From Odiellus spinosus (lineage: Eukaryota; Arthropoda; Arachnida; Opiliones; Phalangiidae), in contig OY987237.1 of the NCBI GenBank assembly GCA_963920705.1, positions 7,966,601 through 8,030,600 of the forward strand: a stretch of DNA of 64,000 nucleotides, written 5' to 3'. This document shows, one piece after another, positions 22,901 to 34,500 of this stretch. A program made the position numbers and the translations under genes. Every line of letters begins with the position of its first letter. The stretch's first letter is position 1. The notes under the pieces were generated by a model. It did no database searches, was not told the origin of the DNA, and saw only the letters and a program-made list of their open reading frames with translations.

Positions 22901-25900
22901 GGCTGCATGCGGTACGTCGATTACAAGAAAACCCCTTGGATATGCAGGCGTTGAATCAAATGTTTCAAGCGCAACAACAAGTAATACGCTTTAACGATGG
23001 AAAAAAAATTTAAACTTTCTTTAGGAATATCATTTTTGGACTAAACTCTTTATAGATGAAAGATTGGGCCCATTCCAAGTTACAACCTGGACAATTTGGG
23101 GCAGCGCCTAACACTAGATTATTGACACCGTCAGAGTTATCGGGTCCATCCCCTGTTTGGGCCAAAAAGGTATGGCAAATTGCTCCAAGGAGGGACTTAT
23201 CTACTGGGGTTTATTTCTAAGTTAGACGTTTTACCGCTTTACATCAACGCAAGATGGTATCCATGCAACAGCTTTCATTGTTCAAATTAATTTAAAACGA
23301 GTTAATGGACATCGTCCTTGGTGATGTAAAGTCATAAAATTATTTAATAGTCTGTAATAAATTCTCTCTTAGTCTTTTAACCTACTTTAAATTGTTTAAA
23401 AAGAAGACTTAGTTCATTATTAATTTGTATAACGTAAAAGGGGGTTACTTGTGCCTATTAAAGCAACATCAACACATCCTTGCCTTTAACAGTACCAGAA
23501 TTTATTTATGGTTAAGGGCTCATTATGAGAAACTAACATAAAGACATTCCGTTTAAAGGCGGAATGAAGCGCAGGATGAATCTTGTTAGATTTCATTCTT
23601 CCTTTAATATTAAATATGAGTCTATAGCGTGTTGGATTGACTTTGGAGGTAATATAGTGAAAAACAGAGAACAAGATAAAATTTTGAATTTTGCGCCTAG
23701 AATTAAAGTTTTTAAATTTGGCGTAAACTGATGTTAATCCTTGATATCAGTATCAAGAGTTAAACTACACTATCGGCTGACACTAGCAATTATCTCAAAG
23801 TCATAAACTGGTCTACATTCAAAACTCGCGAAAAATTTCAATATTTTAATGATAAAATTATTCTCAGTTACGCCCTATACTAAGGACTTACTTTCATCGT
23901 AAATTTTGACCTTTGTAAAGGCGTAACTGATTAAGGAGTAATTTGATCCTTTAAAGGGATACTAGACTCTGGAAATGAGTTATTTTTAATGGATTTAGAC
24001 TTAAAATACACCTAAATACATTATCAAAACTGGCAACAAATTTTCTTTGAAATGGTGCGTGAACCAAAATGTTTGTTAAATTGGTTCATACACCATTTTT
24101 ATATGATATTTCAACGGCATCAGTGGCGCAGTTTTGTCCAGATTTTTTGTAGTTCAAGATTTCTTATTGAAGGTATTTAGGCTTTGCGAGTCTAGTTCGC
24201 GACATTGATAATTATCTATAAATTACTGGGTAATCATTAGTGAGTTTTGATTCAGTTTTAAGTGTATTTTAACAGTCCAAAACGACTAAAAATAACTTGT
24301 TAACAGAGTCTAGTATCCCTTTAAAATAAGATTAGCAGGTACTGTGAGAGAATTTATTACAGGCACTAAGCAAACAGAACCATACTTTCCGCTCTACACG
24401 GACCCTGATCTGCGTCAACTGGGCAGTCTCTACCCACTCTCTCTCTCTGTCAAATGTGGCTTGGATATCGTACACTTTAAATAGTTATTAAACCAAAATT
24501 TAAAACCACACGGGGATAGGTAAGGGGGAAATGGGCAAGTGCACCGTCTTTTAAACGTACGAAATAAAATAAAAAGTCTCTCAAAACGTAGATTTTTTTA
24601 TACGTTGTTTGAGTTTTATTTTTTTTTATTCCGTACTTCGATGTTCTTGCAACCATTTTCCCAAGGTTTAAAACTGAAAAATTCTATTTAGTTCTTTTTT
24701 AAAGTTAAAACCCGATATTATTTTATAAAATACGGTTTTTGGTTAATAAAAACAAACTAATTTGAGTTTTTAACCATATTTTCTCGCCATAAATTTATAT
24801 GCGAATCCCAACAACGAAAAAAATTAGAATCAATTGACAAACGCAGCTCCCGTTAGCGACGGAGTTGGTATGAATTTATTGCGTAAAATGGGATGGAATC
24901 CCGGTGAAGGTTTGGGCAAAAATAAAGAAGGAGCACTAACACCATTAATGCTCGATATTAAAATGGATAAGAAAGGTTAATATTTTGATCATTTTCATTG
25001 TTTAAAGGGTTAGTGACATTATTTTATCGATTCCATTTTAATTTGTAATGCTATATAATTCATCAATTTCTATCGAACCCTTAAGTTATATTTTAAATTA
25101 TATTTTAGTTACTAAAGTCCCAATAATTAAGGGTTTCGTTTTACATAATTCCATAATTTAATATCAATGTGTCGTATCAATAATTTTGTATAGGTTAAAG
25201 AATAGTTAAATTATAAATTCCGACACTTTTTTTATCTAAAACTTTAAAAACGAATATATTGTTCTTTGATGGTTAATCAATTTAATTTTTCGGTTGCTGA
25301 TGACTTTTGTTTTTTATGATAATTTTAGATCATTTCTAAGTTAAACACATATATAGATTTTAATTTAATAAGATGGATAAAATATCCTGACATAAAGGCT
25401 TCATTCTCCCTTAAAAATATTGTGTCACTAGCCCTTTAAAAAACTAAACTGTATTTAATGTATTTAAAAAAATTAAATTTTAATATCAAGGCCTTGTTTC
25501 GACGACCGAGGGTAATAAACCTCCGCCAAAAGTTAACTTGCCTAATAAAGTACGACAAGACTTATCAGGTAAAAATTATAACTGAATTAAACCCTAATTT
25601 TAAGTTTTGACCTTAAGATCTCTATTTCTTCTTTTAAAGGAAAGCATCCAGTATCAGCTTTGATGGAATTGTGTTCTAAACGTAAATGGGGCGCGCCTGA
25701 ATACACTCTTTTAGACGAAGGAGGTCCAGCCCATCGAAAAAATTTCTTATTTAAGGTAAAAATTCACAAATTTTATCTTAAAGGGAGAAAGAAGCCCGGC
25801 AACAAGTGATTTCCAATAGATTATTAATTGTTAAACTCTCCATGGATCCTTGTTAAGCATAGTTTGGAAGTAAATTATTTATTAGAGAATAAAGCCTATT

Positions 25901-26113
25901 TTAAAGATAAGGAATAGAGAGAAAATGACTTGTTGTTGGGCTTCAATAACCCTTTAATGGAATAGTTTCAGAATATTTTTCTAAAATTAACAGGTACGAG
26001 TACAAACAACGGATTATCAACCATCAGTTTCTAGCCCTAATAAAAAGCAAGCAAAAGCATTGGCGGCTCAAGTTTGCCTACAAGGTTTAGGCTTACTACC
26101 TCGTACTATCTAA
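19997..26113 (+). CDS. SON: Protein SON homologue (G-patch and dsRNA-binding splicing cofactor)
   Basis: Ten exons join in frame: 19997-21705, 21777-22030, 22103-22266, 22332-22805, 22870-22980, 23056-23169, 24828-24975, 25491-25568, 25640-25755 and 25994-26113, giving 1095 residues. The first exon encodes a very charged Lys/Glu-rich region with poly-lysine runs and a run of eight-residue repeats. The middle is proline-rich with a long poly-proline block. Exon 7 holds the G-patch (VGMNLLRKMGWNPGEGLGKN). Exons 8-10 hold the conserved SON C-terminus: DLSGKHPVSALMELCSKRKW, then GGPAHRKNFLF, a degenerate double-stranded RNA-binding domain. In animals SON is a nuclear-speckle protein that supports splicing of weak introns and cell-cycle transcripts. 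The arginine/serine-rich domain is short here compared with vertebrates. Three introns each contain a TTAA-flanked MITE. The 3' end is only 78 bases from GNB1L. Confidence 0.94.
20779..21075 (+). repeat. Coding minisatellite in SON, 24-base unit (EEPKPETT)
   Basis: Within SON exon 1 about eleven copies of a 24-base unit encode EEPKPGTL or EEPKPETT variants. The first copies keep the GTL form and later ones ETT, and the last copies decay (ELKPELAKE), which suggests expansion from the 5' side. The unit length is a multiple of three, so copy number can change without breaking the frame. Confidence 0.92.
23951..24324. mobile_element. TTAA-AGGG family MITE in SON intron
   Basis: Flanked by TTAA at 23951-23954 and 24321-24324. 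The left end AGGGATACTAGACTCTG pairs with the right end cagagtctagtatccct, with only one extra base. Outer and inner repeats (gttattttta and its partner taaaaataac) extend the pairing. There is no coding capacity. Similar single ends occur near 31278-31298 and 54902-54930. Confidence 0.82.
25002..25439. mobile_element. TTAA-AGGG family MITE in SON intron
   Basis: Flanked by TTAA at 25002-25005 and 25436-25439, filling most of the intron between SON exons 7 and 8. The left end AGGGTTAGTGACATTATTTT pairs with the reverse complement of the right end, AGGGCTAGTGACACAATA. A second inverted segment (attctccctt) lies near the right end. It is non-coding. Confidence 0.8.
25778..25957. mobile_element. 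Short TTAA-AGGG family MITE in SON intron
   Basis: Flanked by TTAA at 25778-25781 and 25954-25957, about 180 bases, in the last SON intron. Terminal repeats are long for its size: AGGGAGAAAGAAGCCCGGCA at the left against AGGGTTATTGAAGCCCAACA at the right (reverse complement), both continuing with ACAAGT. It is non-coding. Confidence 0.82.
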
Positions 26114-26147
26114 TTGTTTTATTTGTAATGCTATTGTACAAAAATTT

Positions 26148-26153
26148 AATAAA
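26148..26153 (+). terminator. Polyadenylation signal of SON
   Basis: An AATAAA lies 35 bases after the SON stop codon, inside the 78-base gap before the GNB1L stop. The SON transcript therefore probably ends within or overlaps the 3' end of GNB1L on the opposite strand. Confidence 0.6.
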
Positions 26154-26190
26154 ATTGATGAAAAATATGGTGAAAGTGCTTTGTTTTACT

Positions 26191-27454
26191 TTACATATAT
26201 AAAGACCATAATGTTATTTTAGTATCTTTGCTACCAGCGGCTAATAAACCCGTTTTAGGACAAAATGTTGCGCTATTAACCCCTTTAGAATGAAAAATTA
26301 AAGAGGCTAATAGTTTTAAGGTCTTCCAACTAAAGATCCTAATCCTACCATCAGCACATCCGGCGCATAATATTGGTTTTAAAGTTTCAATAGGTTTTCT
26401 TAAAGTTAAAACACTAACGATAGGATTTACTATTTCAATTTCTTTCAAAAATTCAAGCTTATTTTCGTTTGTTAATTTCCACGCAACTAGTTTTTTGTTC
26501 ATTGAACCGCAAATTCCTTTCTCTACACCATCAAATTCGATGCATACTATAGGTTCAGAGGAGTAAATATCAAGTTCCGATAACAAACTACCATTAGTGA
26601 AATCCCATAGTGCGATTTTGCCAATTTCGTGGCCAGACAAGATTTTAAATTTTTCCAATAATTTCATCAACTTGTAACACATAACAGCTCCTAATTGTTT
26701 CGCAGCTCCACAATCAATCGTAAATTCAGTTTGGTCAGTTTTAAGGTTCAATAGTTCAATTTTTGACATGTTTTCGCGACTTGGTAAGGACAAATATGAT
26801 TCGATATCGCTACAATAGAGATCAATTTCACAAAAGCTAAGAGTACTAGTAGGATATGATTCTGTAATGAAAATCTGATAGTTAAAGCAAAGATTTCTAC
26901 CCAAAAATAATTGAAATAAATTACTTTTAGAGCAGTATTCTCCATTAACTTCTTCCCAAATGTTAACGAAGCCATTGCGACTTTGAGTTACGAGAAAATC
27001 TTGCAAATACGTTATTTTGAGTATTGAATTGTGAGGCTGACCGTAATTGTCTACAACCCATTTACACTTCTCTCTCATATTCTAAGGAAATTAACTTCAT
27101 ATCAAAACATATAACACCACTGCAACGGTCACTCTCCACCAAAACATGGCATTAATCACTTAATTGGGCGCTGCACATAGTAAGAACTCTTCAGCTTTCC
27201 TTATGATAGATTACAAAATTTCTCCCTAAATAACAGGCTCAAATTTGAGAGGAGAGCACCTGTAACTGTGTAATTCTATCTGATCATATAAACAAAAGAA
27301 ATATTACCAATAGGCTCCATACTATAATTTCTCCAGATTCACTACCAGAAACTAATTCTTTTGCATTTTCGTTAAAACATAACGCTGTAACAGTACTCGA
27401 ATGACCTCTAAATGTAAATTTAGGGTCTGGTGGTGGATTTACAGAATTGCTCAT
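26191..27454 (-). CDS. GNB1L: WD40 protein, GNB1L / ASTRA-associated protein 1 homologue
   Basis: Two minus-strand exons, 27308-27454 and 26191-27081, encode 345 residues. The start is MSNSVNPPPDPKFTFRGHSS, matching the PPPDP...LRG opening of GNB1L. Blades of a seven-bladed beta propeller follow, visible as SGSESGEIMVW, HEIGKIALWDF, KGICGSMNKKLVAWKL, GCADGRIRIFSWKTL and the ending LLAAGSKDTKITLWSLYM. The final LLAAGSKD...LWSLY is diagnostic for this family. GNB1L and its fungal relative Asa1 act with the TTT complex in maturing PIKK kinases such as ATM, ATR and mTOR. That role is family knowledge and is not visible here. It is convergent with SON and divergent from UFL1, with 229 bases between start codons. 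Confidence 0.92.
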
Positions 27455-27683
27455 GGTGCATAAAACTTTAAATAAACCTCCAACAGGGAGATGTCATAGC
27501 TTGACCCCCTATGACCCTAAACACGTGCGTTTGTTTACAAATTTAGTTCAGAAAATTCTCACCAGTTCAAACAGTTGAATCAAAATAAATTAAGGGAGAA
27601 GAGTAACAGCTGGGTGCACCTTTTAAATAAATATAATAGTTTTTAACATTACGTTAATCAATAATAATAAATATCGATTGGAA
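27455..27683. promoter_or_regulatory. Compact divergent promoter between GNB1L and UFL1
   Basis: Only 229 bases separate the two start codons, so the promoters and 5' UTRs of both genes must lie here or overlap. A patch near 27500-27540 is less AT-rich and contains cacgtgcg. No TATA box is placed sensibly for either gene. Confidence 0.5.
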
Positions 27684-30600
27684 ATGGCTACAGACTGGGA
27701 AGAAGTTAAAAGATTAGCAGCTGATTTTCAACGGGCTCAATTAAGTAGTACCATTCAAAGGTAATTTTAATAATTTAAGCCTTGCCTTTTTAAAGCTAGT
27801 AGCAAAAGGGGATAGAAAGTAGTAGTATGTCAACTCATGATGATGTGGCAATGCATTAATTAATGTATCACGCTTAATTTGATAGATTATCCGAAAGAAA
27901 TTGTATCGAAATTGTTAAAAAATTAATCGATTTAAAACTGATCGAAGTGATTTTTACTCTTGATGGCAAAGAATACATTACTCCTGAACATCTACTCAAA
28001 GAGATTCGAGACGAGCTTTTCGTGCACAATGGAAGAATTAATTTGGTGGATTTAGCTCAAATCTTGAATGTTGATTTAAGTCACGTTGAAGGCAAAGTTA
28101 GTGAATTTGTAAGCCAAGAACATGACGTAACCATAGTATTGGGCCAACTTATTGACAGGTGTGAATTATTAATTGAATTCTGTCTGAGGCTTTCAACAAG
28201 TTAAAACTAATTTTTAAATTTATTTTAGATCATACTTAGATAGATTAGGGGAAGAAGTAAACGAAAAACTCCAACAAAATGGACAAATCACAATCGGGGA
28301 ACTTACTAAACAATACGATCTGCCTGGAGATTTCTTGCATAAAGTAGGCCTAAATTTAAGAAATATGGCATTGTTTTAGTTAAAATTGGTCAACATTATA
28401 ATTCTATAGGTTGTCACTGAACGAATGGGAACTATTATACAAGGACAAGCAGATCAATTTGATCCTAGAACTATATTTACTGAATCTTACGTTGCCCAAC
28501 ACAAAGCTATTATTAGGGGAGTGTTATCAGCAGTTACAAGGTAAAGTATTTTGCATTGTTTCAAAAACAATTGCTTACTGGTACTTATATTATATTCAAA
28601 ATCCTATAGACCCGTACAAGTTTCAGCCTTAATCAGTCGATTTGGCTTCCCAGAAAGATTATTTTTCAGTAAGTATTTTAAAAGAAAGGCACAAGAACGC
28701 GTTGAATTTAATATTAAACGTCAATTAGGTATTTGCGAGGAATTGGTTAAAGAAGGTAGAATACCAGGCACTCTTAGTGGTGGGAGAGTTAGCGAACGTA
28801 CTACCTACATACCCAACATCTACGCAAAATCTCAAAACGAATGGGTAGATAATTTTTTCAAGCAAAATGGATACTTGGGTTTGTAATTAAAGTATAATAC
28901 GCCATATATCAGAAGTAAATCGGGGAGAAAGCTCCCTTTAACCCTTGCACCAAACACACGAGCTTGTGCCTCAGAATATGAATTCAGTTTTTTTTGGGAA
29001 ATTGCAGGCGGTCTCACACCGTCTTCCCGCTCCCTTGAAATCCTCTAGCACGATTTCATGCAAATTTCCGCCAAGAGCTCAAAAAAATCAAAAAGTGACG
29101 CCTCCCCCAACTGATGAAGTTTCAAGTCCATGCTCAAGCAATTGTCATCTTTTCATCTCGGGGTGGCATGGATAATTATACCTATTTCCACCGATTTACT
29201 TCTGCTTGTATTAAATTTTAATCTAAATATTGATATACTGCTTTTTTTGGCAGAATTCGATACCTTGGCTCGTCTGGGTATCCAAGACATCAAAAGTTAC
29301 ATTCAGAGAAGGTTTAAGAATGAAAAATTAACTTTTTTGAGCTCTTGTTGTATCGGTAGTTCTATTTTTGAGCAAGTTGAATCAACGGTGCAAGAAGCCA
29401 TTGTAACAGGATCATGGGTCGATGTCCAGGTATTTATCGATTTTGAGATTACATATGCATGTGGAAAAAAAAGGGGGGAAATAACTATCAATTTTACACC
29501 ACGCAGCCAATTCTTCCATCTGTACTAAGCACGGAAGACGCCCATCAAGTCGTACTCTCCATTCTTAAATCTAAATCAAAACAAGCATCCAAGGAACTAG
29601 TTTTCTGCGAGACTATGATAGTTAGCGATGCTTTACTTCAATCCTGCCTTAAACATTTCGAACCAATTATGGATAAGAAAGCGAAAGAAGATATCCAAAA
29701 AGGGGTCCATATATTTGTCCCCAGTCAACAGCAAATAATTGGAGGGGGTTCGAAAAGCGAAAAAACCTTGGAAGAAGTTCAATCAACTGGTAAAGGAGCA
29801 TCCGGTAAACAAGATAAAAAAGATGACAGAAGAAAGAAAGCTTCGGCTGGTGGTAAAACTGGAGGAGGAACGCAAGGCAGAGAATCAAAATCCAAGGCTG
29901 TTAAAAAGAAGTACAATGCCAGAGGTGGACGAGGAGGGGATGATAGCGATGAATCGGGGGACGATAATGATAGATCAAGCGGCAATGCCTCGCAAGCCTC
30001 CAAAGGAGGAAAACCAACGGATCAATTGGAATTTCTTACAGTTAAACAAGTACAGGAAAATCTGTCGCAATTACACGAAGTATGGGGAGAAAGTCCACCC
30101 GATGAACTTCTAAAAGCTATAGCTGAACATATTCATAGACCATTAACGAGGAAATACAGAGAAGTTGCTGAAACTATATTCTTATCATCTTCCTCGCTCG
30201 CATCAGGCAGTGCCAGAAGAAAACTTCATGCTGAACTTCAAGAAAGATTGACAACCACTTTCGCCGATCTTCATTTATATAACAAGGGAATACAGTTATT
30301 CAAAGGTACGTTATCATCAGTGTGTGGCTTCCACAAAAATACAAAAATAAAATGCGGACCTGGTGGGAGCCCTGTCATTTACAATGTCCTCAAGTGTACG
30401 CGTCTAATTTTGAAATTCTTTGTAGAGGATGTTCAAACGCAATTGATCAAACATTTACTTCGCACACTCTGCTCGGAGTTGGTTAATGCTTTAATTGGTC
30501 ATATCGCGATTGAACAAGGAGTTATTGGTAATCAGTCGGAATTACCAGTTGGGTGCGCACCAGAAGTAAGACAAAAGGTTGTAAATAAGTTTCCAGAGAA

Positions 30601-31460
30601 TGTAAAAATACCATTATTGAAACTTCACAACACTCTAAATGGAAAGGTATAGTTGTATTAAAACTAGCGAGATTATAAAGGCGAGGTTCTAATGTTAAAA
30701 TCCCTAGACGGTAGATGATTTTCTGACACAACTAGAATTGGCTTGTGATTTGGGAGACTTTATGGTCAAGAAAATGGACAAAAAACGCGAACGTCAAGCT
30801 TTATCGATCAACAAGCAGACGTTGGTAGAGCAACTTAACTCAACAACTGACCCTGCCTTAACTTTACACTTGGCAGTGGTGCTCTTATTTCAAACCCAAA
30901 CAAGAGCTATGCTTCACATATCTGGGAAATTTGTTCCGCAAGCTATTGGATTCATGAGAACTCAATTGCCTGATGAAGTATTCAAACCATTGGAGGAATG
31001 TCAAGGTATATTTTACTAGACTTTAAGGTGCAAGAACTAGACTAGCAAGGCCTAAATCCCTTTCATAGTAATTTTAAACTGGAAAAATTCTTGAGAAAAC
31101 TGAGTTGATGATGCCAATTAAATATAAAAAGGAGCATGAGCTAATTTAATTTTTTTAAAGCGCGCGCTATTTCTATCAAATACCTCTTTCGGTTCACGCA
31201 TCATTTCAAGACTTTGGCATCAGCCATTGAGTCCTTTTGAAATAAATCTGAAATTTCTATATAAATCAAAAAAGATAGCTTAAGAGTGTCTAGTATCCCT
31301 TAGTTACTTTTTTTTTTTTTCAGATTTGGTTATTAAATTATTCGCGCTGAATGATGGGGAAACTAATGACGAATTGAAACAGAAACTGGACGAAATTTTA
31401 CCAAAAATTAAAGAAACTGCGGCAAATTATCGAAAACCCAGCGCAACCGGCGAAGAATGA
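27684..31460 (+). CDS. UFL1: E3 UFM1-protein ligase 1
   Basis: Eleven exons join in frame: 27684-27760, 27886-28158, 28229-28343, 28410-28540, 28610-28668, 28729-28878, 29254-29429, 29507-30305, 30426-30646, 30708-31005 and 31324-31460 (811 residues, close to the usual 790). The N-terminus [20 protein letters not shown] and the winged-helix region ([16 protein letters not shown], here [19 protein letters not shown]) are characteristic. The middle has [21 protein letters not shown] and [19 protein letters not shown] low-complexity Lys/Gly/Ser/Asp region spans about 29770-30010. The C-terminal helical repeat includes KKRERQ and a conserved [12 protein letters not shown]1 with DDRGK1 transfers UFM1 to targets such as ribosomal protein uL24 at the ER. 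It has no RING or catalytic cysteine and works as a scaffold. A 60-base intron (28669-28728) is among the shortest here. Confidence 0.96.
31021..31297. mobile_element. Possible degraded TTAA-family element in UFL1 intron
   Basis: The right end, tgtctagtatccctta near 31282-31297, matches the terminus of the SON-intron MITE at 23951. A candidate left end starting TTAAGG near 31023, with actagac a few bases later, is much less clear. The gap between them lies inside the last UFL1 intron. The left boundary is uncertain. Confidence 0.4.
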
Positions 31461-31515
31461 TTAATGTTGAATTATATAACTAAATAATTTCTGGTTTATG
31501 TTGGAACAATACAAT

Positions 31516-31521
31516 TTTATT
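31516..31521 (-). terminator. Polyadenylation signal of the TTF1-like gene
   Basis: On the minus strand AATAAA lies about 23 bases after the stop codon at 31544. The convergent UFL1 stop is at 31460, so the two transcripts overlap or nearly meet in an 83-base gap. Confidence 0.6.
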
Positions 31522-31543
31522 AAACTGTAACTAATTCTTAATC

Positions 31544-34500
31544 CTAGCGCAATTTATATTCCATATAAGATTCCTCTGGTAACTTGGCCAAATACTCGTC
31601 CAAAAAATTTAAATAATCCGACAATTCCATGTACAAGGCACCGCCAGGAGGTAATGATTTTAAGTGATTCCACAATTGGCGAATGTGGTAGTAAGATTTC
31701 CTTTTGCTAAATTCATTGATGATAGGACCCCAATCAATTTCTTCTTCATCTTGAACACCGCTCTTTCTAATTAAGTCCACAAACTTTTTAGTGTCGGATA
31801 TTTTGAATTTTTGGCATATCTGTCCACCAAGCTTAACCTTCCATCGGAATTGCGTCATCCAATGTCTTCTGATGATAAAATTAAATTCTTCAAAAGCTTT
31901 CAACTTGAGATTTTTTTAGAGCATTGATATCAATAAAACCTCGTTAAAACTAAATGGGGGAGGGAAGAACTCCTTTCATGTGTATTTGTTGCTGGCCTTG
32001 GATTTGCAGACGACGAAGTATTTGTTATTATAGTTCCATGGGATTGCTTTTTTGTACCAGCCGAATTCCCTATGTAAATTTCGTTATAACCAAAGTTCGT
32101 CTGCTAAAACTAGGCCTATATCAAATCTAACTGGATATTATAAAATAGGAGTCAAAATCTTACGTTATTAGCTTTAAAACATTTGGGAACTATTTTCTAA
32201 ATCATGAAGTGATTTTTCTCTTCGTGTACGGGATTTTGGTAAGTGTACAACCCGTCAAATTTTGGCAACAGGGAATTTCAAAATGTTTTGAAATAAGTGG
32301 TATTTTTGTTATAACAAGGTTTTACTGTAATCAAAAGAGCTGAGTGAAAAATTAAATTTTACACTATATAAGTTTGGCAAATAAAACTTGATTTTTCACT
32401 AGACTCCTTTGTCGTTGCCCTCATCAATTTACCTGCATTGAATAGGGGTCCTTTGGGGTACTAAGGCAGCCACATCGGGCCAATTGATATTAGAGTGATG
32501 GTTCAAAACTTCGTCATATTTTACTTTCATCACTTTCGCGACAGCTTTCATTAGCAATTTATTTTCACGTTTACTCCAATGCCCAGATTTTTCGCTATTG
32601 TATCTACCACTTCGAAACCTGTCCAACAATTTTGGAGCCGGAAGATTCATAATTGTAGAGATTTTGCTGAAGTTACGTCCGTAGAGGTTTACTAGGTGTA
32701 ACAGTTCGGCATCTTGTTCTTTGGTCATAGGGGTCCCAAATTGTTTTTCACACGCCAATACTCTGGCGCGTCTATAAATCGAAAATATGGTCCGATGGGA
32801 TAACCCTCTTCCCAACTCGCTGACAAATTGCAGATCAGTTGCCCGCTTTCTATAATCTCTTCGTAATTCCTTAGATATTGACTTGGCATTTATTCCCAGA
32901 AAATTCCTTATGGTCTGCCTATCTAGATTATGCATCTTTCGAAATCTACGAAGATTTTTCTTCAAAATTTTATTCTCTTCCTCAGTAAAATGTCCAGTTT
33001 TTACGGGGATTCCTTTCGCTCTTAGATCTTTCACTTCACTCAGTTTAAGTTGCTGGCTGCAATTAGTTATCTGATGTAAAAATGGAATTTCGTATTCTTC
33101 ATTTAGATCAATTCCCTCATCGTTTTCAGTTTGCGAGGTAGCCTCATCTTCAACTATATCCGTGTAATTTTTGTGATTTAATACTTCGTTATTGACACTA
33201 GCACTCCTTTTCTTAGATTTTCTGGACTTCTTAGTTTTGTGAATTAGAGCGTCAGATTTGGGGCTATCATCACCACTTACCGAATGAACAGACTTAATGG
33301 ATGATGAGTCCCCATTTTCATCAAGATCATACGCAGCATCTTGATCACTCTCATCTGTCTTTTGTTTCTTATACTTTTTCTTTTTAGATTTATGACGATC
33401 TGGATCATCGATATTTTCTTCATCTGTATCGCTAAGGTCATAAATTTGTCTAATTACTGTAAATTTTCTGACAGGAGAAATTCCATTTTTTGAAGTATTT
33501 TTTACACCTTTTTCCAAACTCTCTATGAGATCGTACACAGGATCTAAATCTTCATAGTTTTCACCACCATTTGTTAAGTTTCCCCTAACCGTATCGTTGT
33601 TAATTACAGAAGTAAGTTCTTTGTCACGTCTTTTCAACTTTTTCTTTTTGGTTTTTTGCGGTGAGACAATAGAACACCTTTCCTCTTTTTCCAAGTTCTC
33701 ATTAACATCATACCCAGAAGATCTGTACGTATCATTTTCCTCACCATTTGCTAAGTTTCCCCAAAGTGAGTTGTTGTCAATTACATTAGTAAGTTTCTTG
33801 TCATTTCTTTTGGACTTTTTCTTTTTTTTCGGTGAGACTGTAGAAATATTTTCCTCCTCTTTTTCCATGTTCTCATTAACATCACACGGAGTAGCTTTGG
33901 ACCTATCATTTTTGCCACCATTTGTAAAGTTTACCCAAACGGTATCATTATCAATTACAGGAGTGAGTTCTTTGTGAAGTCTTTTTGACTTTTTCATTTT
34001 AGATTTTTTCGGTGAGACTTTAGAATCTTTGTGATGTCTTTTTGACTTTTTCTTTTTTTTTGGTGAGACTTTAGAAAACCTTTCCTCTTTTTCCACGTTA
34101 TCATTAACAGAAGCGTTGAAGGTATCATTTTCCACACCACTTAAAAGGTTTTTGTCACCATTTGCTATGTTTCCCTGAATGGAATCGTTGTCAAGTACAT
34201 TAATCAATTCATCGTGATGTCTTTTTGACTTTTTCTTTTTTTTCGGTGAGCCTTTACAAAACCTTTCCTCTTTTTCTACGTTATCATTATCAGAAGCTGT
34301 AGACGTACCATTTTCCCCACCACTTATAAGGTTTTTCCCCTCATTTGTTATGTTTCCCAGAATAGAATCGTAGTCAAGTACATTAAGACGTTTTTCGTGA
34401 TGTCTTTTTGACTTTTTCTTCTTTTTCTCCACATTTTCATCATGCACAGAGGCTTCAAGAGTATCATTTTCCCTACTACTTATAAGGTTTTCACAAACTA

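Noticed and set aside
28669-28728. Read-through coding of the open sequence between two UFL1 exons
   Set aside because: It is open in frame, but removing it as a 60-base GT-AG intron restores the conserved SICEELV that the family shows.
31869-31903. Upstream extension of the last TTF1-like exon reading LKAFEEFNFII
   Set aside because: It is out of phase with exon 1 at its only possible acceptor; the acceptor at 31869 gives the conserved QCRRHW junction.
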